Shown here: positions 42,588 to 52,637 of the stretch, one piece after another
How the letters are laid out: every line of letters starts with the position of its first letter
How positions within the stretch are numbered: position 1 is the stretch's first letter
Source of the DNA: Hoeflea_A sp963921345
GTDB taxonomy: Bacteria > Pseudomonadota > Alphaproteobacteria > Rhizobiales > Rhizobiaceae
Length of the DNA: 64,000 nucleotides
Assembly (NCBI GenBank): GCA_963921345.3
Contig: CAWUFE020000007.1
Span: forward strand, 2,232,001-2,296,000
Direction of reading: 5' to 3'
Made by a program: the position numbers and the translations under genes
Notes under the pieces: model-generated
Databases searched by the model: none
Seen by the model: only the letters and a program-made list of their open reading frames with translations
What the model was told of the DNA's origin: nothing

Positions 42588-43460
42588 ATGAAAGTCGTCG
42601 CCATGTTTCTGGTGTCCGGGGTCGCCGTCGGGTCGCTCTATGCGCTGGGCGGCATCGGCCTGGTCGTCCTCTACCGGGCCACGGGCATCCTGAACTTCGC
42701 CTATGGTGCCATCGCCGCTGCCAGTGCCATGCTGTGCTGGCAGGTGGCGGCCTGGGGCCTGTCCGGGCCGGTGAGCTGGGCCGTCGCCATATCAGCCGGT
42801 ATCGGCCTGTCGCTCGCCTATGGCGGCCTCGTCGCCCCCGGCCTGGCCTGGCGCGAGCCGGTGGTCAAGGCGGTGGCGACGCTCGGCTTCGCCCTCGTCC
42901 TGCTCGGCCTGGTCAGCTTTCTCTGGGATGATGCGCCGCGACGGCTGACTCTGCCGACGGACAAGGTCGGCTTTCGTCTGATCGGCGTCCGCATCACCGC
43001 CACGCGGCTGATCGCCTTCGGCGCCGGCCTGGCGACGGTGATCGGCGTGACCCTTTATCTGAACGGGACGCGCATGGGCCTGCATATGCGATCACTGGCG
43101 GCCAACCGCGACCTGTCGGGTTTGCTCGGCATTCCCGTTACCCGCGTGGAAACGGCAGCCTGGGGCATATCGGGCGCTCTCGCCGGTTTCACCGGGCTGA
43201 TGTATGGCGATCTTGTACGGCTCGATCCGACCGTCATCACTTTCATGGTCATCCCGGCCATCGCCGCCGCCATCTGCGGACGGTTGGAATCGCTGCCGAC
43301 CGCTTTCATCGCGGGCCTGGCAATCGGCGTCATCGAAGCACTGCTTGCTCTCTACAAGCCGCTCGCGCCGCTGCGCTCGATGACGCCCTTCGTGGTCGCC
43401 GCGATCGTCATTTTGTGGATGCAGCGGCGCCAGACGCTGACCTTTTCGGCGGAGACCTGA
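42588..43460 (+). CDS. Branched-chain amino acid-type ABC permease (LivH family)
   Basis: Inner-membrane permease of 290 residues with about eight helices. The conserved GLVVLYRATGILNFAYGAIA (about 24-43) and MGLHMRSLAANRDLSGLLGI (about 163-182) regions are typical LivH features. The gene follows the binding-protein gene by 30 bp. Confidence 0.92.
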   Translation: MKVVAMFLVSGVAVGSLYALGGIGLVVLYRATGILNFAYGAIAAASAMLCWQVAAWGLSGPVSWAVAISAGIGLSLAYGGLVAPGLAWREPVVKAVATLGFALVLLGLVSFLWDDAPRRLTLPTDKVGFRLIGVRITATRLIAFGAGLATVIGVTLYLNGTRMGLHMRSLAANRDLSGLLGIPVTRVETAAWGISGALAGFTGLMYGDLVRLDPTVITFMVIPAIAAAICGRLESLPTAFIAGLAIGVIEALLALYKPLAPLRSMTPFVVAAIVILWMQRRQTLTFSAET

Positions 43461-43463
43461 TCG

Positions 43464-44458
43464 ATGGCGGTGTTGGCTTCCAAAGACGTTCGGGCTTCCG
43501 GGCACAGTTCCGAAACTGCGCTCGCATTGGCGGTTCTTGCGGTCCTTGCTATCGCGCTGCCGCTGCTGGCCGGCGCGATCTGGATCAAGGTGACAACCTC
43601 GGCGATCATTTTCGCGCTCGCCGCTGCCGGAGCCGCCCTGCTCTATCATCGCCTCGGGCTCGTCAGCCTCGCCCAGATCGCGCTGGTCGGTGTCGGCGGT
43701 TGGGTGGCGTTACGGCTAAACTACGCCGCGCACTTTCCTTACGAAATAAACCTGTTGCTTGCCGGTGCCGTGACAGCGGCCATCGGCATGCTTCTGGCGC
43801 TGCCGGCCCTTCGAATGCGCGGATTGTATCTGGCGCTGGTGACGCTAATGGCGGCCGGCGCGTTCCAGATCCTCTTCACGGCCTTTCAATTCCCCAATGG
43901 CGGCGGCGGGTTCTGGGGTGTCGCCCTGCAATCGCCAGGAATCGTGCGGCGACCATGGATTGCGCAGAGCGACGCCGCGTTCATGAGTTACACGGTGATC
44001 GTCGCGGCTCTCTGCGTCGCCCTCATCCGCTGGCATGAACGGGGCCGGCCCGGACGCGCCTGGGCGATGATCCGAAAATCGGAAGCCAATGCGATGGCGG
44101 CCGGCATCAACGTCACGCTCTACAAGGTCTGGGCCTTCACGCTCGCCGGATTTCTCGCCGGTACGGCCGGCGGATTGCTCGCCGGCAGCCTGAAGCTGCT
44201 CGACGCCAAGACCTTTCCGGTCGGTGAATCGATCCTGCTGTTCGCGCTCGCCGTCGTCGGCGGCGTCACCCATTGGCTGGGTGCGTTGATTGCCGGACTG
44301 CTTTACCGCCTCGTACCCGCGCTTCTCAACGATTTCGGTGTCGACGCAGATCTGTCGCTGGTGATTTTCGGTGCCGCGCTGCTGCACGCCATCATGACGG
44401 CGCCGACCGGCATTGCCGGCCAGCTTCTCGGCTTGCTGCGGATTCGGGGGTACGGCCA

Positions 44459-44462
<4 letters not shown>
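43464..44462 (+). CDS. Branched-chain amino acid-type ABC permease (LivM family)
   Basis: Second permease, 332 residues. Features: helix-rich start, LGLVSLAQIALVGVGGW (about 68-84), the LPALRMRGLYLALVTLM stretch (about 112-128) and the cytoplasmic GRAWAMIRKSEANAMAAGIN loop (about 196-215). The start is 3 bp after the LivH stop; the end overlaps livG by ATGA. Confidence 0.92.
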
Positions 44463-45171
<709 letters not shown>

Positions 45172-45175
<4 letters not shown>

Positions 45176-45888
45176 GCGGACCATCCCTGATCGTCGACGA
45201 ACTGACGGTGCGCACACACAGTCGTGTTGCCGTCGACCGGGTTTCGCTGCAGATCGCTCCCGGCCAGATCGTTGCGGTGCTCGGACCCAATGGCGCCGGA
45301 AAGAGCGAACTGGTGGCCGGTATCGCCGGCACCATGAACAAGCAGAGCGGAAGCGTCCGGCTCGGCGACCGCGATCTGACGAAGTTGAAGCCCGAACATG
45401 TTCGCGCGGCCGGCGTGGCGGCGGTGCCGGAGGGCCATCATGTTCTGACGCCGCTTTCGGTCGACGACAATCTTCGAGCGGCCGGTTCGATGCATGATCC
45501 GCGGACGCTGCACGACGCGCGCCAGCGCGCCTACACGGTTTTTCCGGAGCTGCGCCCGCTGCATACCCAGCCCGCGGGTTCCCTGTCGGGCGGACAACAG
45601 CAGATGGTCTCGCTGGCGCAGGCGATCGTCGCCAATCCGAAATTTCTGCTGGCCGACGAGATGTCGCTGGGCCTTGCCCCGGTTATCGTGCAGAGACTGA
45701 TGGCGGTGCTGCAGACGCTCAAGCAGGACGGCATCGGCATCCTGCTGATCGAGCAGTTCACCCACCTGGCCCTCGGCATCGCCGACGAAGCCTGCGTGCT
45801 CAACCAGGGCCGCGTTGTCTATTCCGGCCCGCCATCGCACCTGCGCGACAATCCGGGAATTCTGAGCGACGCTTATCTGAAGGCTTGA
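45172..45888 (+). CDS. Branched-chain amino acid-type ABC ATP-binding protein (LivF family)
   Basis: ATPase of 238 residues. Walker A GPNGAGKSE (about 37-45, Glu instead of Thr at the last position), signature LSGGQQQMVSLAQAI and Walker B FLLADEMSLGLAP, with the LivF-type ending LLIEQFTHLALGIAD instead of a switch His. Last gene of the LivKHMGF-type operon. A gap of 226 bp to the next gene holds a weak PHO-box-like sequence at 46038 and nothing else I can identify. Confidence 0.9.
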
Positions 45889-46037
45889 TGCCCAGCCGTG
45901 AATGCACGGTATGCGTTCAGCCAACGAATCCGGAAAAATCCCTAAACTGCTGATTTTTTACGGTGATTGCAGCTATTCTTTCGATTTGTACAAGCTGCTG
46001 ACTTTCTACCGGACGGTCAAAATAAACTCGTGACGCG

Positions 46038-46055
46038 CGGTCATGAAGATGTAAA
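46038..46055 (+). promoter_or_regulatory. Weak PHO-box-like sequence upstream of 5'-nucleotidase
   Basis: CGGTCAT, four bases, ATGTAAA: 10 of 14 positions match the PhoB direct repeat CTGTCAT-N4-CTGTCAT. The site is 59 bp before the start of a secreted 5'-nucleotidase, a typical phosphate-starvation gene, which is the main reason to list it. Confidence 0.25.
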
Positions 46056-46114
46056 CATAGGTGCTTCATCGGTTTGGGAACGAGCCGATCGAAAAACCTA
46101 CTGGGAGTGAAAGA

Positions 46115-47635
46115 ATGATAAAACTGATGAAACACGCAGCGCTGGCGACGACGTTCGCGCTGACGACGTGGGCATCGGCGCTCGCTGCCGATTTCGACGT
46201 CACCTTCCTGCTGGTCAACGACATCTACAAGATGCATGACAAGACACGTGGCGGCGTTGCTCGCGCCAACACCGTCGCTCGCGCCGAACGCGCCAAGGGC
46301 GGCAATGTCATCTACGTACATGCCGGCGACACCATTTCGCCCTCCCTGCTGTCCGGCTTCGACAAGGGCGAGCACATGGTCGAGCTGCTGAATGTGGTGC
46401 CGCTGGATATCTTCATTCCCGGAAACCACGAATTCGACTTCGGCAAGGAGATCTTCTTCGAGCGCATGAAGGCGGTGAAGGGCAACATCCTCGCCGCCAA
46501 TCTGCGTAATGCCGACGGCTCCAAGATCGACGGCATCGAAGACACGATGATGCTGACCTATGGCGACGAATCCGATCCGATGAACAGCGTCAAAATCGGT
46601 GTTGTCGGCCTGACAGCCGATGATTCCCCGGTCAAGTCGAATCCGGGCGACCTGCAGTTCGCTCCCACGACGCAGACCGGTATCGAAAAGGCCAAAGAAC
46701 TGCGTGAGGCCGGTGCCGACATTATTGTCGCCATGACCCACGGCAACCGCCAGGTCGACCGCGAAATGTTCGATTCCGGCGCCTTCGACATCATCCTGAC
46801 CGGCGACGATCACGACCTGATGCTGTTCTATGACGGCCGCACGGCGATGGTCGAGTCTTCCGAAGAAGGCAACTACATGACCGCCGTCGATGTTGGCATC
46901 TCGGTCGGCGAAAGCCGCGGTAAGCGGCGGGTGCGCTGGCATCCGAATTTCCGCGTGATGGACACCGCCGGTGTCGAGCCCGATCCGGAAACCATGGAAA
47001 AAGTCGCCGGCTACGAAGCGCTGCTGTCGAAGGAACTGGACGTCGAGATCGGCACTACCGACAGTGAGCTGGACACCCGCAAGGCATCCGTACGCACCGG
47101 CGAAACCGCGGTCGGCAACCTGATCGCCGACGCGATGCGCATGGCGGTCGGCGCCGATGTGGCGATCACCAATGGCGGCGGCATCCGCGGCAACACCCAG
47201 TACGCTCCGGGAACCGCCCTCACCCGCCGCGACATCCTCACCGAGCTGCCCTTCGGCAACAAGACGCTTATGCTGGAAGTCGATGGTGCAACGATCCGCC
47301 AGGCGCTGGAAAACGGCGTCAGCCAGGTCGAGAACTCAGCCGGCCGCTTCCCGCACGTCTCCGGCATGACGTTCGTCTATGACGCTTCCAAGCCGGCCGG
47401 CGAACGGGTCGTCGAAGTCATGGTCGGCGGCGATGCGCTGAACGATGGCTCCATGTACAAGTTGGCGACCAACGACTACATGGCCGGCGGCGGCGACGGC
47501 TACGGCGTCCTGCGCGGCAGCAAGGTGCTGCTCGGCGATCTCGACGGCAAACTGATGGCCAACGACGTCATGGCCTATATCCGTGCCGCCGGCAACGTCA
47601 ACGCCAAGGTCGAGGGCCGCATCAAGGGCATGTAA
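46115..47635 (+). CDS. Secreted 5'-nucleotidase/UshA-family metallophosphoesterase
   Basis: Periplasmic or secreted enzyme of 506 residues that should release phosphate from nucleotides. The signal peptide ends near ALA-ADFDVT (about 23); GGGAG lies before ATG 46115. The metallophosphatase core has VNDIYKMHD, HAGDTISPS, GNHEFDFG, THGNRQVD and GDDHDLM. The C-terminal 5_nucleotid_C domain has ITNGGGIRGN, LPFGNKTLMLEVDG and NDYMAGGGDGY. Two usual His ligands look replaced: D-x-H by D-x-Y in the first motif and GGHDH by TGDDH in the last. It has its own terminator and precedes the nucleoside operon. Confidence 0.9.
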   Translation: MIKLMKHAALATTFALTTWASALAADFDVTFLLVNDIYKMHDKTRGGVARANTVARAERAKGGNVIYVHAGDTISPSLLSGFDKGEHMVELLNVVPLDIFIPGNHEFDFGKEIFFERMKAVKGNILAANLRNADGSKIDGIEDTMMLTYGDESDPMNSVKIGVVGLTADDSPVKSNPGDLQFAPTTQTGIEKAKELREAGADIIVAMTHGNRQVDREMFDSGAFDIILTGDDHDLMLFYDGRTAMVESSEEGNYMTAVDVGISVGESRGKRRVRWHPNFRVMDTAGVEPDPETMEKVAGYEALLSKELDVEIGTTDSELDTRKASVRTGETAVGNLIADAMRMAVGADVAITNGGGIRGNTQYAPGTALTRRDILTELPFGNKTLMLEVDGATIRQALENGVSQVENSAGRFPHVSGMTFVYDASKPAGERVVEVMVGGDALNDGSMYKLATNDYMAGGGDGYGVLRGSKVLLGDLDGKLMANDVMAYIRAAGNVNAKVEGRIKGM

Positions 47636-47658
47636 TCGGCCCCTTCCAAAAGTTTTTC

Positions 47659-47686
47659 AACGGCGCCCCGGGGGCGCCGTTTTTTG
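47659..47686 (+). terminator. Rho-independent terminator after the 5'-nucleotidase gene
   Basis: CGGCGCCCC-G-GGGGCGCCG forms a perfect 9-bp GC stem flanked by AA/TT pairs, directly followed by a run of six to seven T. It is 24 bp after the stop codon. Confidence 0.92.
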
Positions 47687-47789
47687 TTGTCGATGCACCG
47701 GCAGGCGGCCGCAATTCCTTGCGTCCGTCCACAGCCGAGCCGGTTGGTTGCCGGCGTTGACTGGACAAGGTCGGCAAAATGCGCAATGC

Positions 47790-47809
47790 TTGCTTAAACG
47801 ATTAAGCAA
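47790..47809. promoter_or_regulatory. LacI-family operator TTGCTTAA-ACGA-TTAAGCAA
   Basis: Perfect 8-bp inverted repeat around a 4-bp centre, 26 bp before the TTG start of the LacI gene at 47836. The GCTTAA-N4-TTAAGC form is typical for LacI-family operators in alphaproteobacteria. It very likely controls the regulator and the downstream nucleoside operon. Confidence 0.8.
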
Positions 47810-47835
47810 ACGGAACGGATCAGGGAGGAACCGGA

Positions 47836-48843
47836 TTGCAGCCGCGACCGAACCTGTCGGATGTTGCGAAAGCCCTTGGCGTCTCTGTCGCCACGGTGTC
47901 CAACGCCATGTCCGGAAAAGGTCGCATCTCCGACGATCTTGCCGAAACGATCCGCCGCAAGGCAAAGGAAATGGGCTATGTCCCGAGCCTCGCCGGACGG
48001 GCGCTGCGCACCGGTCGCAGCGGTGTGCTGGGCCTGGTGCTGGCGGATATCGCCCATCCGCTGTTTCCGCAGATCGCCCAGGCTATTGAAAACGCCGCCT
48101 CCGACCTCGGCTACGGCACCCTGATCGGCGACAGCCGCAACGACGTCAGTGCGCAGACCCGCGCGATCGAACGTCTGATCGAGCGCGGCGCCGACGGATT
48201 GATCATCATTCCACGCCACGGAACACGCATTGCCGACATCAACCGGCCGACTGCCATGATCGATACGCCGTCGACCCCGGAAAACACAGTGTCGGCCGAC
48301 CATTGGAACGGCGGCGAGCAGATTGGCGCCCACCTCTCCGGGCTAGGGCACCGCCACATCGCGGTGATCGGCGCCTACCCGGATTCCAATGTCCAGAACG
48401 ACCGGCTCGGCGGCATCAAGGCGGCTGTGGGGCCGTCGACGCGGGTCGATGTGCTGTGGGTCGAAGAACTCGAAGAACGAAACGGCGTCGGCTGCTCGCT
48501 GGGGCTCGTCGATTGCGTTCGCGACGGCGCGACGGCCTTCGCGGCGCTGTCGGATCTACACGCCCTGCGGGCGGTAACCGAGCTGCAGCGCGGCGGTATC
48601 GACGTTCCCGCAGCGGCGTCGGTCACCGGATTCGACGACCTCATCTGGTCGGTCAATATCTCCCCGGCCCTGACGACCATGCGCATGAACATGCAGAAGA
48701 TCGCCGAGATCGCCGTGTCCGACCTGGTCCGCCAGATCGAGGCGCGGTTCGACGACGGCACGGCCGCGATCGGGTCCGAACCGGGCCAATGCGTGCCGAT
48801 GGAACTGATCGTTCGCGCTTCAAGCGACAGGGCACCGCCCTGA
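47836..48843 (+). CDS. LacI-family transcriptional regulator of the nucleoside operon
   Basis: Repressor of 335 residues. It starts at TTG 47836, supported by GGGAGGA 6 nt upstream. The DNA-binding domain (NLSDVAKALGVSVATVSNAMS, about 6-26) comes first, then a hinge with LAGRALRTGRSGVLGLVLADI and a periplasmic-binding-like sensor. Its ligand may be a nucleoside or purine, by analogy with CytR and PurR in the same family and because a nucleoside hydrolase and adenine deaminase follow. It is the first gene of the operon 47836 -> 55345. Confidence 0.9.
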   Translation: MQPRPNLSDVAKALGVSVATVSNAMSGKGRISDDLAETIRRKAKEMGYVPSLAGRALRTGRSGVLGLVLADIAHPLFPQIAQAIENAASDLGYGTLIGDSRNDVSAQTRAIERLIERGADGLIIIPRHGTRIADINRPTAMIDTPSTPENTVSADHWNGGEQIGAHLSGLGHRHIAVIGAYPDSNVQNDRLGGIKAAVGPSTRVDVLWVEELEERNGVGCSLGLVDCVRDGATAFAALSDLHALRAVTELQRGGIDVPAAASVTGFDDLIWSVNISPALTTMRMNMQKIAEIAVSDLVRQIEARFDDGTAAIGSEPGQCVPMELIVRASSDRAPP

Positions 48844-48906
48844 TCGGCTCACACGAGGACCATGACTGCCTGCCCCATCAACAATGCCAACGGAAAGGGA
48901 ACCATC

Positions 48907-49929
48907 ATGAACAAATTGATACTTGCGACCGGTGTCGCTCTTGCGCTCGGTGTCGGTGCCGCGAACGCAGCCGACAAGAAACTCGTCATCTCCGTCTACG
49001 GCTTCTCGCAGGACGCTTTCAAGGAACTGGTCTACACACCGTTCGAAGAAATCTGCGGCTGCGAAATCGTCGTCGAAACCGGCAACAGCGTCGAGCGGCT
49101 CGCCAAACTGGAAGCCCACAAGAACAATCCGGAAATCGATATGGCGGTGATGTCGACGCACGACGCGCTGGCAGCGGCGCGCAAGGGCATCACGCAGTCG
49201 ATCGACGTGTCGAAGCTATCCAATTACGACAAGCTCTACGACATCGCCAAGGATCCGCTCGGCGACCATCTCGGCATCGGCTACACCTTCTATGCGACGT
49301 CGATCGTCTACCGCTCCGACAAGGTCGATATCGATAGCTGGTCCGACCTGTTCAAGCCGGAGATCAAGGGACGGGTGGCGTTCCCGAACGTGACGACCAA
49401 CCAGGGGCCGCCGTCGCTCTACATGCTCGGCAAGGCCATCGGCAACGACGCCTACGACCTCGGAGCACCGATCGCCGACGTGGCCAAGAACAAGGACGAT
49501 ATCGTCACCTTCTACGTGCGGTCTTCGCAGGTGGCGCAGCTCATGCAGCAGGAGGAAATCCTGGCTGCGCCCGTCGGCCGCTTCGCCTGGGGCGCCTACA
49601 CCAAGATGGATCTCCCCATGGCCTGGGCAACGCCCAAGGAGGGCCAGACCGGCGGTATGAACGTGATGATCCTGACCAAGGGCGCCAAGAACGAGGATCT
49701 CGCTTACCAGTTCATGGACTACTGGCTGTCGACCGACATCCAGACCAAGCTGGCCAATGCGTTGATCGACAGCCCGGCCAACTCCGAGGTCAAGGTCGAT
49801 GCGTCCGTCGCCGCAAACCTCACCTATGGCGAGGACACGGTGAAGTCGCTCAACCTGCTGCCGCCGGCGGTCATTCTCGACAATCGGGAAAAATGGCTGG
49901 CCGAGTGGAACGCCGAAGTCGCCCAGTAA
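48907..49929 (+). CDS. ABC transporter substrate-binding protein (PotD/Fe-type family), predicted nucleoside or purine binder
   Basis: Secreted binding protein of 340 residues; the signal peptide ends at ANA-ADKKLV (about 22), and AAAGGGA precedes ATG 48907. PotD-like segments: KKLVISVYGFSQDAFKEL, NNPEIDMAVMSTHD and GGMNVMILTKGAKNEDLAYQFMDYWL. Adjacent cysteines sit in EICGCEIV. In this family polyamines, iron or thiamine are common ligands, but the downstream nucleoside hydrolase and adenine deaminase point to a purine or nucleoside here. Confidence 0.87.
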   Translation: MNKLILATGVALALGVGAANAADKKLVISVYGFSQDAFKELVYTPFEEICGCEIVVETGNSVERLAKLEAHKNNPEIDMAVMSTHDALAAARKGITQSIDVSKLSNYDKLYDIAKDPLGDHLGIGYTFYATSIVYRSDKVDIDSWSDLFKPEIKGRVAFPNVTTNQGPPSLYMLGKAIGNDAYDLGAPIADVAKNKDDIVTFYVRSSQVAQLMQQEEILAAPVGRFAWGAYTKMDLPMAWATPKEGQTGGMNVMILTKGAKNEDLAYQFMDYWLSTDIQTKLANALIDSPANSEVKVDASVAANLTYGEDTVKSLNLLPPAVILDNREKWLAEWNAEVAQ

Positions 49930-49956
49930 TCTCCCATATACTGGCGTGATTTCACG

Positions 49957-49986
49957 CGGGCGTCGCATCTCCCGTTGCGGCGCCCG
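49957..49986 (+). other. Intercistronic stem-loop after the binding-protein gene
   Basis: CGGGCGTCGC and GCGGCGCCCG pair over 10 positions (one T-G wobble) around a 10-nt loop, between the binding-protein stop (49929) and the permease start (50010). No T tract follows. Confidence 0.6.
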
Positions 49987-50009
49987 ACGGAAAAGCGCGG
50001 AGAAAATTC

Positions 50010-50837
50010 ATGTTTCAGAACCGCATGGAGGGACTGGCGCTGGTGCTGCCCGGTGTGCTGTTCGCGGCCCTGGTCTTCCTGTTGCCGGTCGGAATCCTGC
50101 TATCGGAAGGCTTCCGACAGGCTGGCCAGTGGACGGTAACGCCCTATTACGATTTCTTCGCCAGCGAACTGAACCGGGTCGTCTTTTTCCGCACCCTGAA
50201 ACTCGGCGTTCTCGTCACCGCCGTCTCGGCGGTCATCGGCTACGCCGCCGCCTATTCCATCGTCTCGCTGCCGCCGACATCGCGCGGCCGCATGATCGGC
50301 CTGGTGATCCTGCCGCTGATGATCTCGCCGGTCGCCCGCACCTATGCCTGGATCGTCATTCTCGGTCGCACCGGCATCGTCAACAAGGCGCTGACCACCA
50401 TCGGCCTGTCGGACGAACCCATTCGTTTCCTGTTCACCGAGACCGCGGTGTTCATCGGCCTGCTGCAACTCTTCCTGCCGCTGATGATCGTGTCGCTGAC
50501 CAGCGCGCTGGAGAACATGCCGAAAGATGCGGTTCCGGCCGCCCGGGTGCTCGGCGCCAACTGGTTCCAGGTTTTCTACAAGGTGATCCTGCCGCTGACG
50601 CGCGAAGGCCTGGTCATCGGCGGCACCCTCGTCTTCACCGGCTCGCTGACGGCCTTTATCACGCCGGCCATTCTCGGCGGATCGAAGGTGCTGATGCTGG
50701 AAACACTGCTTTATCAGCAGGTCACCGTCGCCAATGATTTCGTCTCCGCCAGCATCATCGCGATGATCCTCATGGTGATGAGCTTTTCCGCCAACCTGCT
50801 GTTGAAGCGCTTGGCAACCGCGAGGCAGAGACGATGA
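50010..50837 (+). CDS. ABC transporter permease (PotB-like)
   Basis: Inner-membrane subunit of 275 residues with six helices; the EAA loop reads KDAVPAARVLGANWFQVFYKVILP (in pieces: AARVLGANWFQ, about 178-188). The start at 50010 has a GCGGAGAA site. It overlaps the next permease by ATGA. Confidence 0.9.
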   Translation: MFQNRMEGLALVLPGVLFAALVFLLPVGILLSEGFRQAGQWTVTPYYDFFASELNRVVFFRTLKLGVLVTAVSAVIGYAAAYSIVSLPPTSRGRMIGLVILPLMISPVARTYAWIVILGRTGIVNKALTTIGLSDEPIRFLFTETAVFIGLLQLFLPLMIVSLTSALENMPKDAVPAARVLGANWFQVFYKVILPLTREGLVIGGTLVFTGSLTAFITPAILGGSKVLMLETLLYQQVTVANDFVSASIIAMILMVMSFSANLLLKRLATARQRR

Positions 50838-51613
50838 CGTCGCGGTATCTCTCCTATTTCGTCCTGTCCCTGGTGCTGCTGTTTCTCATCGGCCCGTTTC
50901 TGATCATCGTTGCGGCAGCGCTGTCGGCCGGGGAATCTCTGGCCTTTCCGCCCCAAGGCCTGTCGCTGCGCTGGTTCATCAAGGTGTTCGACATCGACAG
51001 CTTCCGCGAGAGCTTTGCTCTGTCCATGGGGCTGGCGATCTTCGGAACCCTGTCTGCGCTGGTTCTCGGCGTGCCGATCTCCTACGCCATAGCCCGCTAT
51101 CGCCTGCCGCTCAGCGAAACGTTGCGCACGATCGTCTCCGCGCCGATTATCGTGCCGGGCATCATCGTCGGCCTGGCGCTGTTGCGCTATCTCGTCATCC
51201 CGCTCGACGTGCCCATCGTGCTCGCCCTGTTCATCGCCCATACGGCGCTCGTCCTGCCCTACGCGGTGCGCGTCGTCTCGGCCTCGCTCGACAATTTGCG
51301 CGGCGACATCGAAGAAGCCGCCGTGTTGCTCGGCTCGTCCCGGGTCGGCGCCTTTTTCCGCATCGTCCTGCCCAACATCCGCGGTGGTATCCTCGCCGCT
51401 TTCATCCTGGGCTTCGTGACCAGCTTCAACCAGGTTCCGGTGTCGCTGTTCCTCTCGGGCCCGGGCGTGCGCACTCTGCCGATCGACATGATCTGGTACA
51501 TCGAAATCACCTACGATCCGTCGGTGGCCGCGCTGGCCTCGCTGCTCGCCGTGATGTCGATTGCGATTGTCTTTATTGCCGAACGTTTTCTAGGATTTTC
51601 CCGCTATGTCTGA
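50834..51613 (+). CDS. ABC transporter permease (PotC-like)
   Basis: Second inner-membrane subunit, 259 residues, six helices, EAA loop EEAAVLLGSSRVGAFFRIVLP (about 160-180). The start overlaps the PotB-like gene (ATGA), and the end overlaps the ATPase gene by 8 bp. Confidence 0.9.
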   Translation: MTSRYLSYFVLSLVLLFLIGPFLIIVAAALSAGESLAFPPQGLSLRWFIKVFDIDSFRESFALSMGLAIFGTLSALVLGVPISYAIARYRLPLSETLRTIVSAPIIVPGIIVGLALLRYLVIPLDVPIVLALFIAHTALVLPYAVRVVSASLDNLRGDIEEAAVLLGSSRVGAFFRIVLPNIRGGILAAFILGFVTSFNQVPVSLFLSGPGVRTLPIDMIWYIEITYDPSVAALASLLAVMSIAIVFIAERFLGFSRYV

Positions 51614-52634
51614 CGATGGATTCCTGACGCTCACCGATCTGACGCTCGCCTATGGCAAGACGGTCGCCGTCGAACGGCTCAACTTGTCCATCGGCCGCGG
51701 TAAGCTGTTCGCCTTCCTCGGACCCTCTGGCTGCGGCAAGAGCACCACCATGCGGGCGATCGCCGGGCTGATGAAGCCGGTCTCCGGCAGCATTCGCCTC
51801 GACGGGCAGGACGTCACCCGGGTGCCGGCGAACCGCAGACAGGTGGGCCTGGTGTTCCAGTCCTACGCCCTGTTTCCGCATCTCACGGTGTTCGAGAATG
51901 TCGCCTTCGGCCTGCGGCTGAAGCGCATGCCTGCCGTAGAACTGCGCGAACGCGTCGGCCAGGGGCTGGCAACCGTCGGCCTTACCGAGTTCGCCGACCG
52001 CAAGCCGGCGGAACTGTCGGGCGGCCAACAGCAGCGCGTTGCGCTGGCCCGGTCCATGGTCATGGACCCGAAGGTGCTGCTGCTCGACGAACCGCTGTCC
52101 AACCTGGATGCGCGTCTACGCCTGGAGATGCGCACCGAATTGCAGCGGGTGCAGCGCGAAACCGGCCTGACCATGATTTTCGTCACCCACGACCAGGGCG
52201 AGGCCATGTCGCTGGCCGACACCATCGTGGTCATGAATCAGGGAGTGATCGAGCAGATCGGCTCGCCCGAGGAAATCTACAACGCGCCGGCGACCCGTTT
52301 CGTTGCCGACTTTGTCGGTTTCGAAAACATCTTCAGCGTCTCGAGCGGCATGATCGAGACTGAAGGCGGTCCGGTGCGCCTGTCCGAAGACATAGCCGGC
52401 AACCCGGCGGGTCTCGCCTGGCGGCCTGAAATGGTGCCGCTCGGCGACGGCGCCTTCGAGGGCGAGATCATCGGCAGCTCGTTTTCCGGCGGCACACGCG
52501 AATATCTGCTGCAGTCGCCGCTCGGCACCATCAACGCCGAGGTCGATGCGGCCCGCCCGCCCTACCTGCCGGGCGAGAGGATCCGTTTCGACCTGCCGAT
52601 GGAACGCGCCGCGGTGCTTGGTGGAGGCAGCTGA
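51606..52634 (+). CDS. ABC transporter ATP-binding protein (PotA family)
   Basis: ATPase of 342 residues. Walker A GPSGCGKST (about 39-47), Q-loop VFQSYALFPHLTV, signature LSGGQQQRVALARSM, Walker B LLLDEPLSNLDARLR and switch His in VTHDQGEAM; TOBE domain at about 265-335. It is followed after 3 bp by the nucleoside hydrolase gene, so transport and hydrolysis are co-transcribed. Confidence 0.92.
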   Translation: MSDDGFLTLTDLTLAYGKTVAVERLNLSIGRGKLFAFLGPSGCGKSTTMRAIAGLMKPVSGSIRLDGQDVTRVPANRRQVGLVFQSYALFPHLTVFENVAFGLRLKRMPAVELRERVGQGLATVGLTEFADRKPAELSGGQQQRVALARSMVMDPKVLLLDEPLSNLDARLRLEMRTELQRVQRETGLTMIFVTHDQGEAMSLADTIVVMNQGVIEQIGSPEEIYNAPATRFVADFVGFENIFSVSSGMIETEGGPVRLSEDIAGNPAGLAWRPEMVPLGDGAFEGEIIGSSFSGGTREYLLQSPLGTINAEVDAARPPYLPGERIRFDLPMERAAVLGGGS

Positions 52635-52637
52635 GCC

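Noticed and set aside
46038..46055. Strong claim of PhoB control of the 5'-nucleotidase
   Set aside because: Only 10 of 14 positions match; listed as a weak feature rather than a finding of its own.
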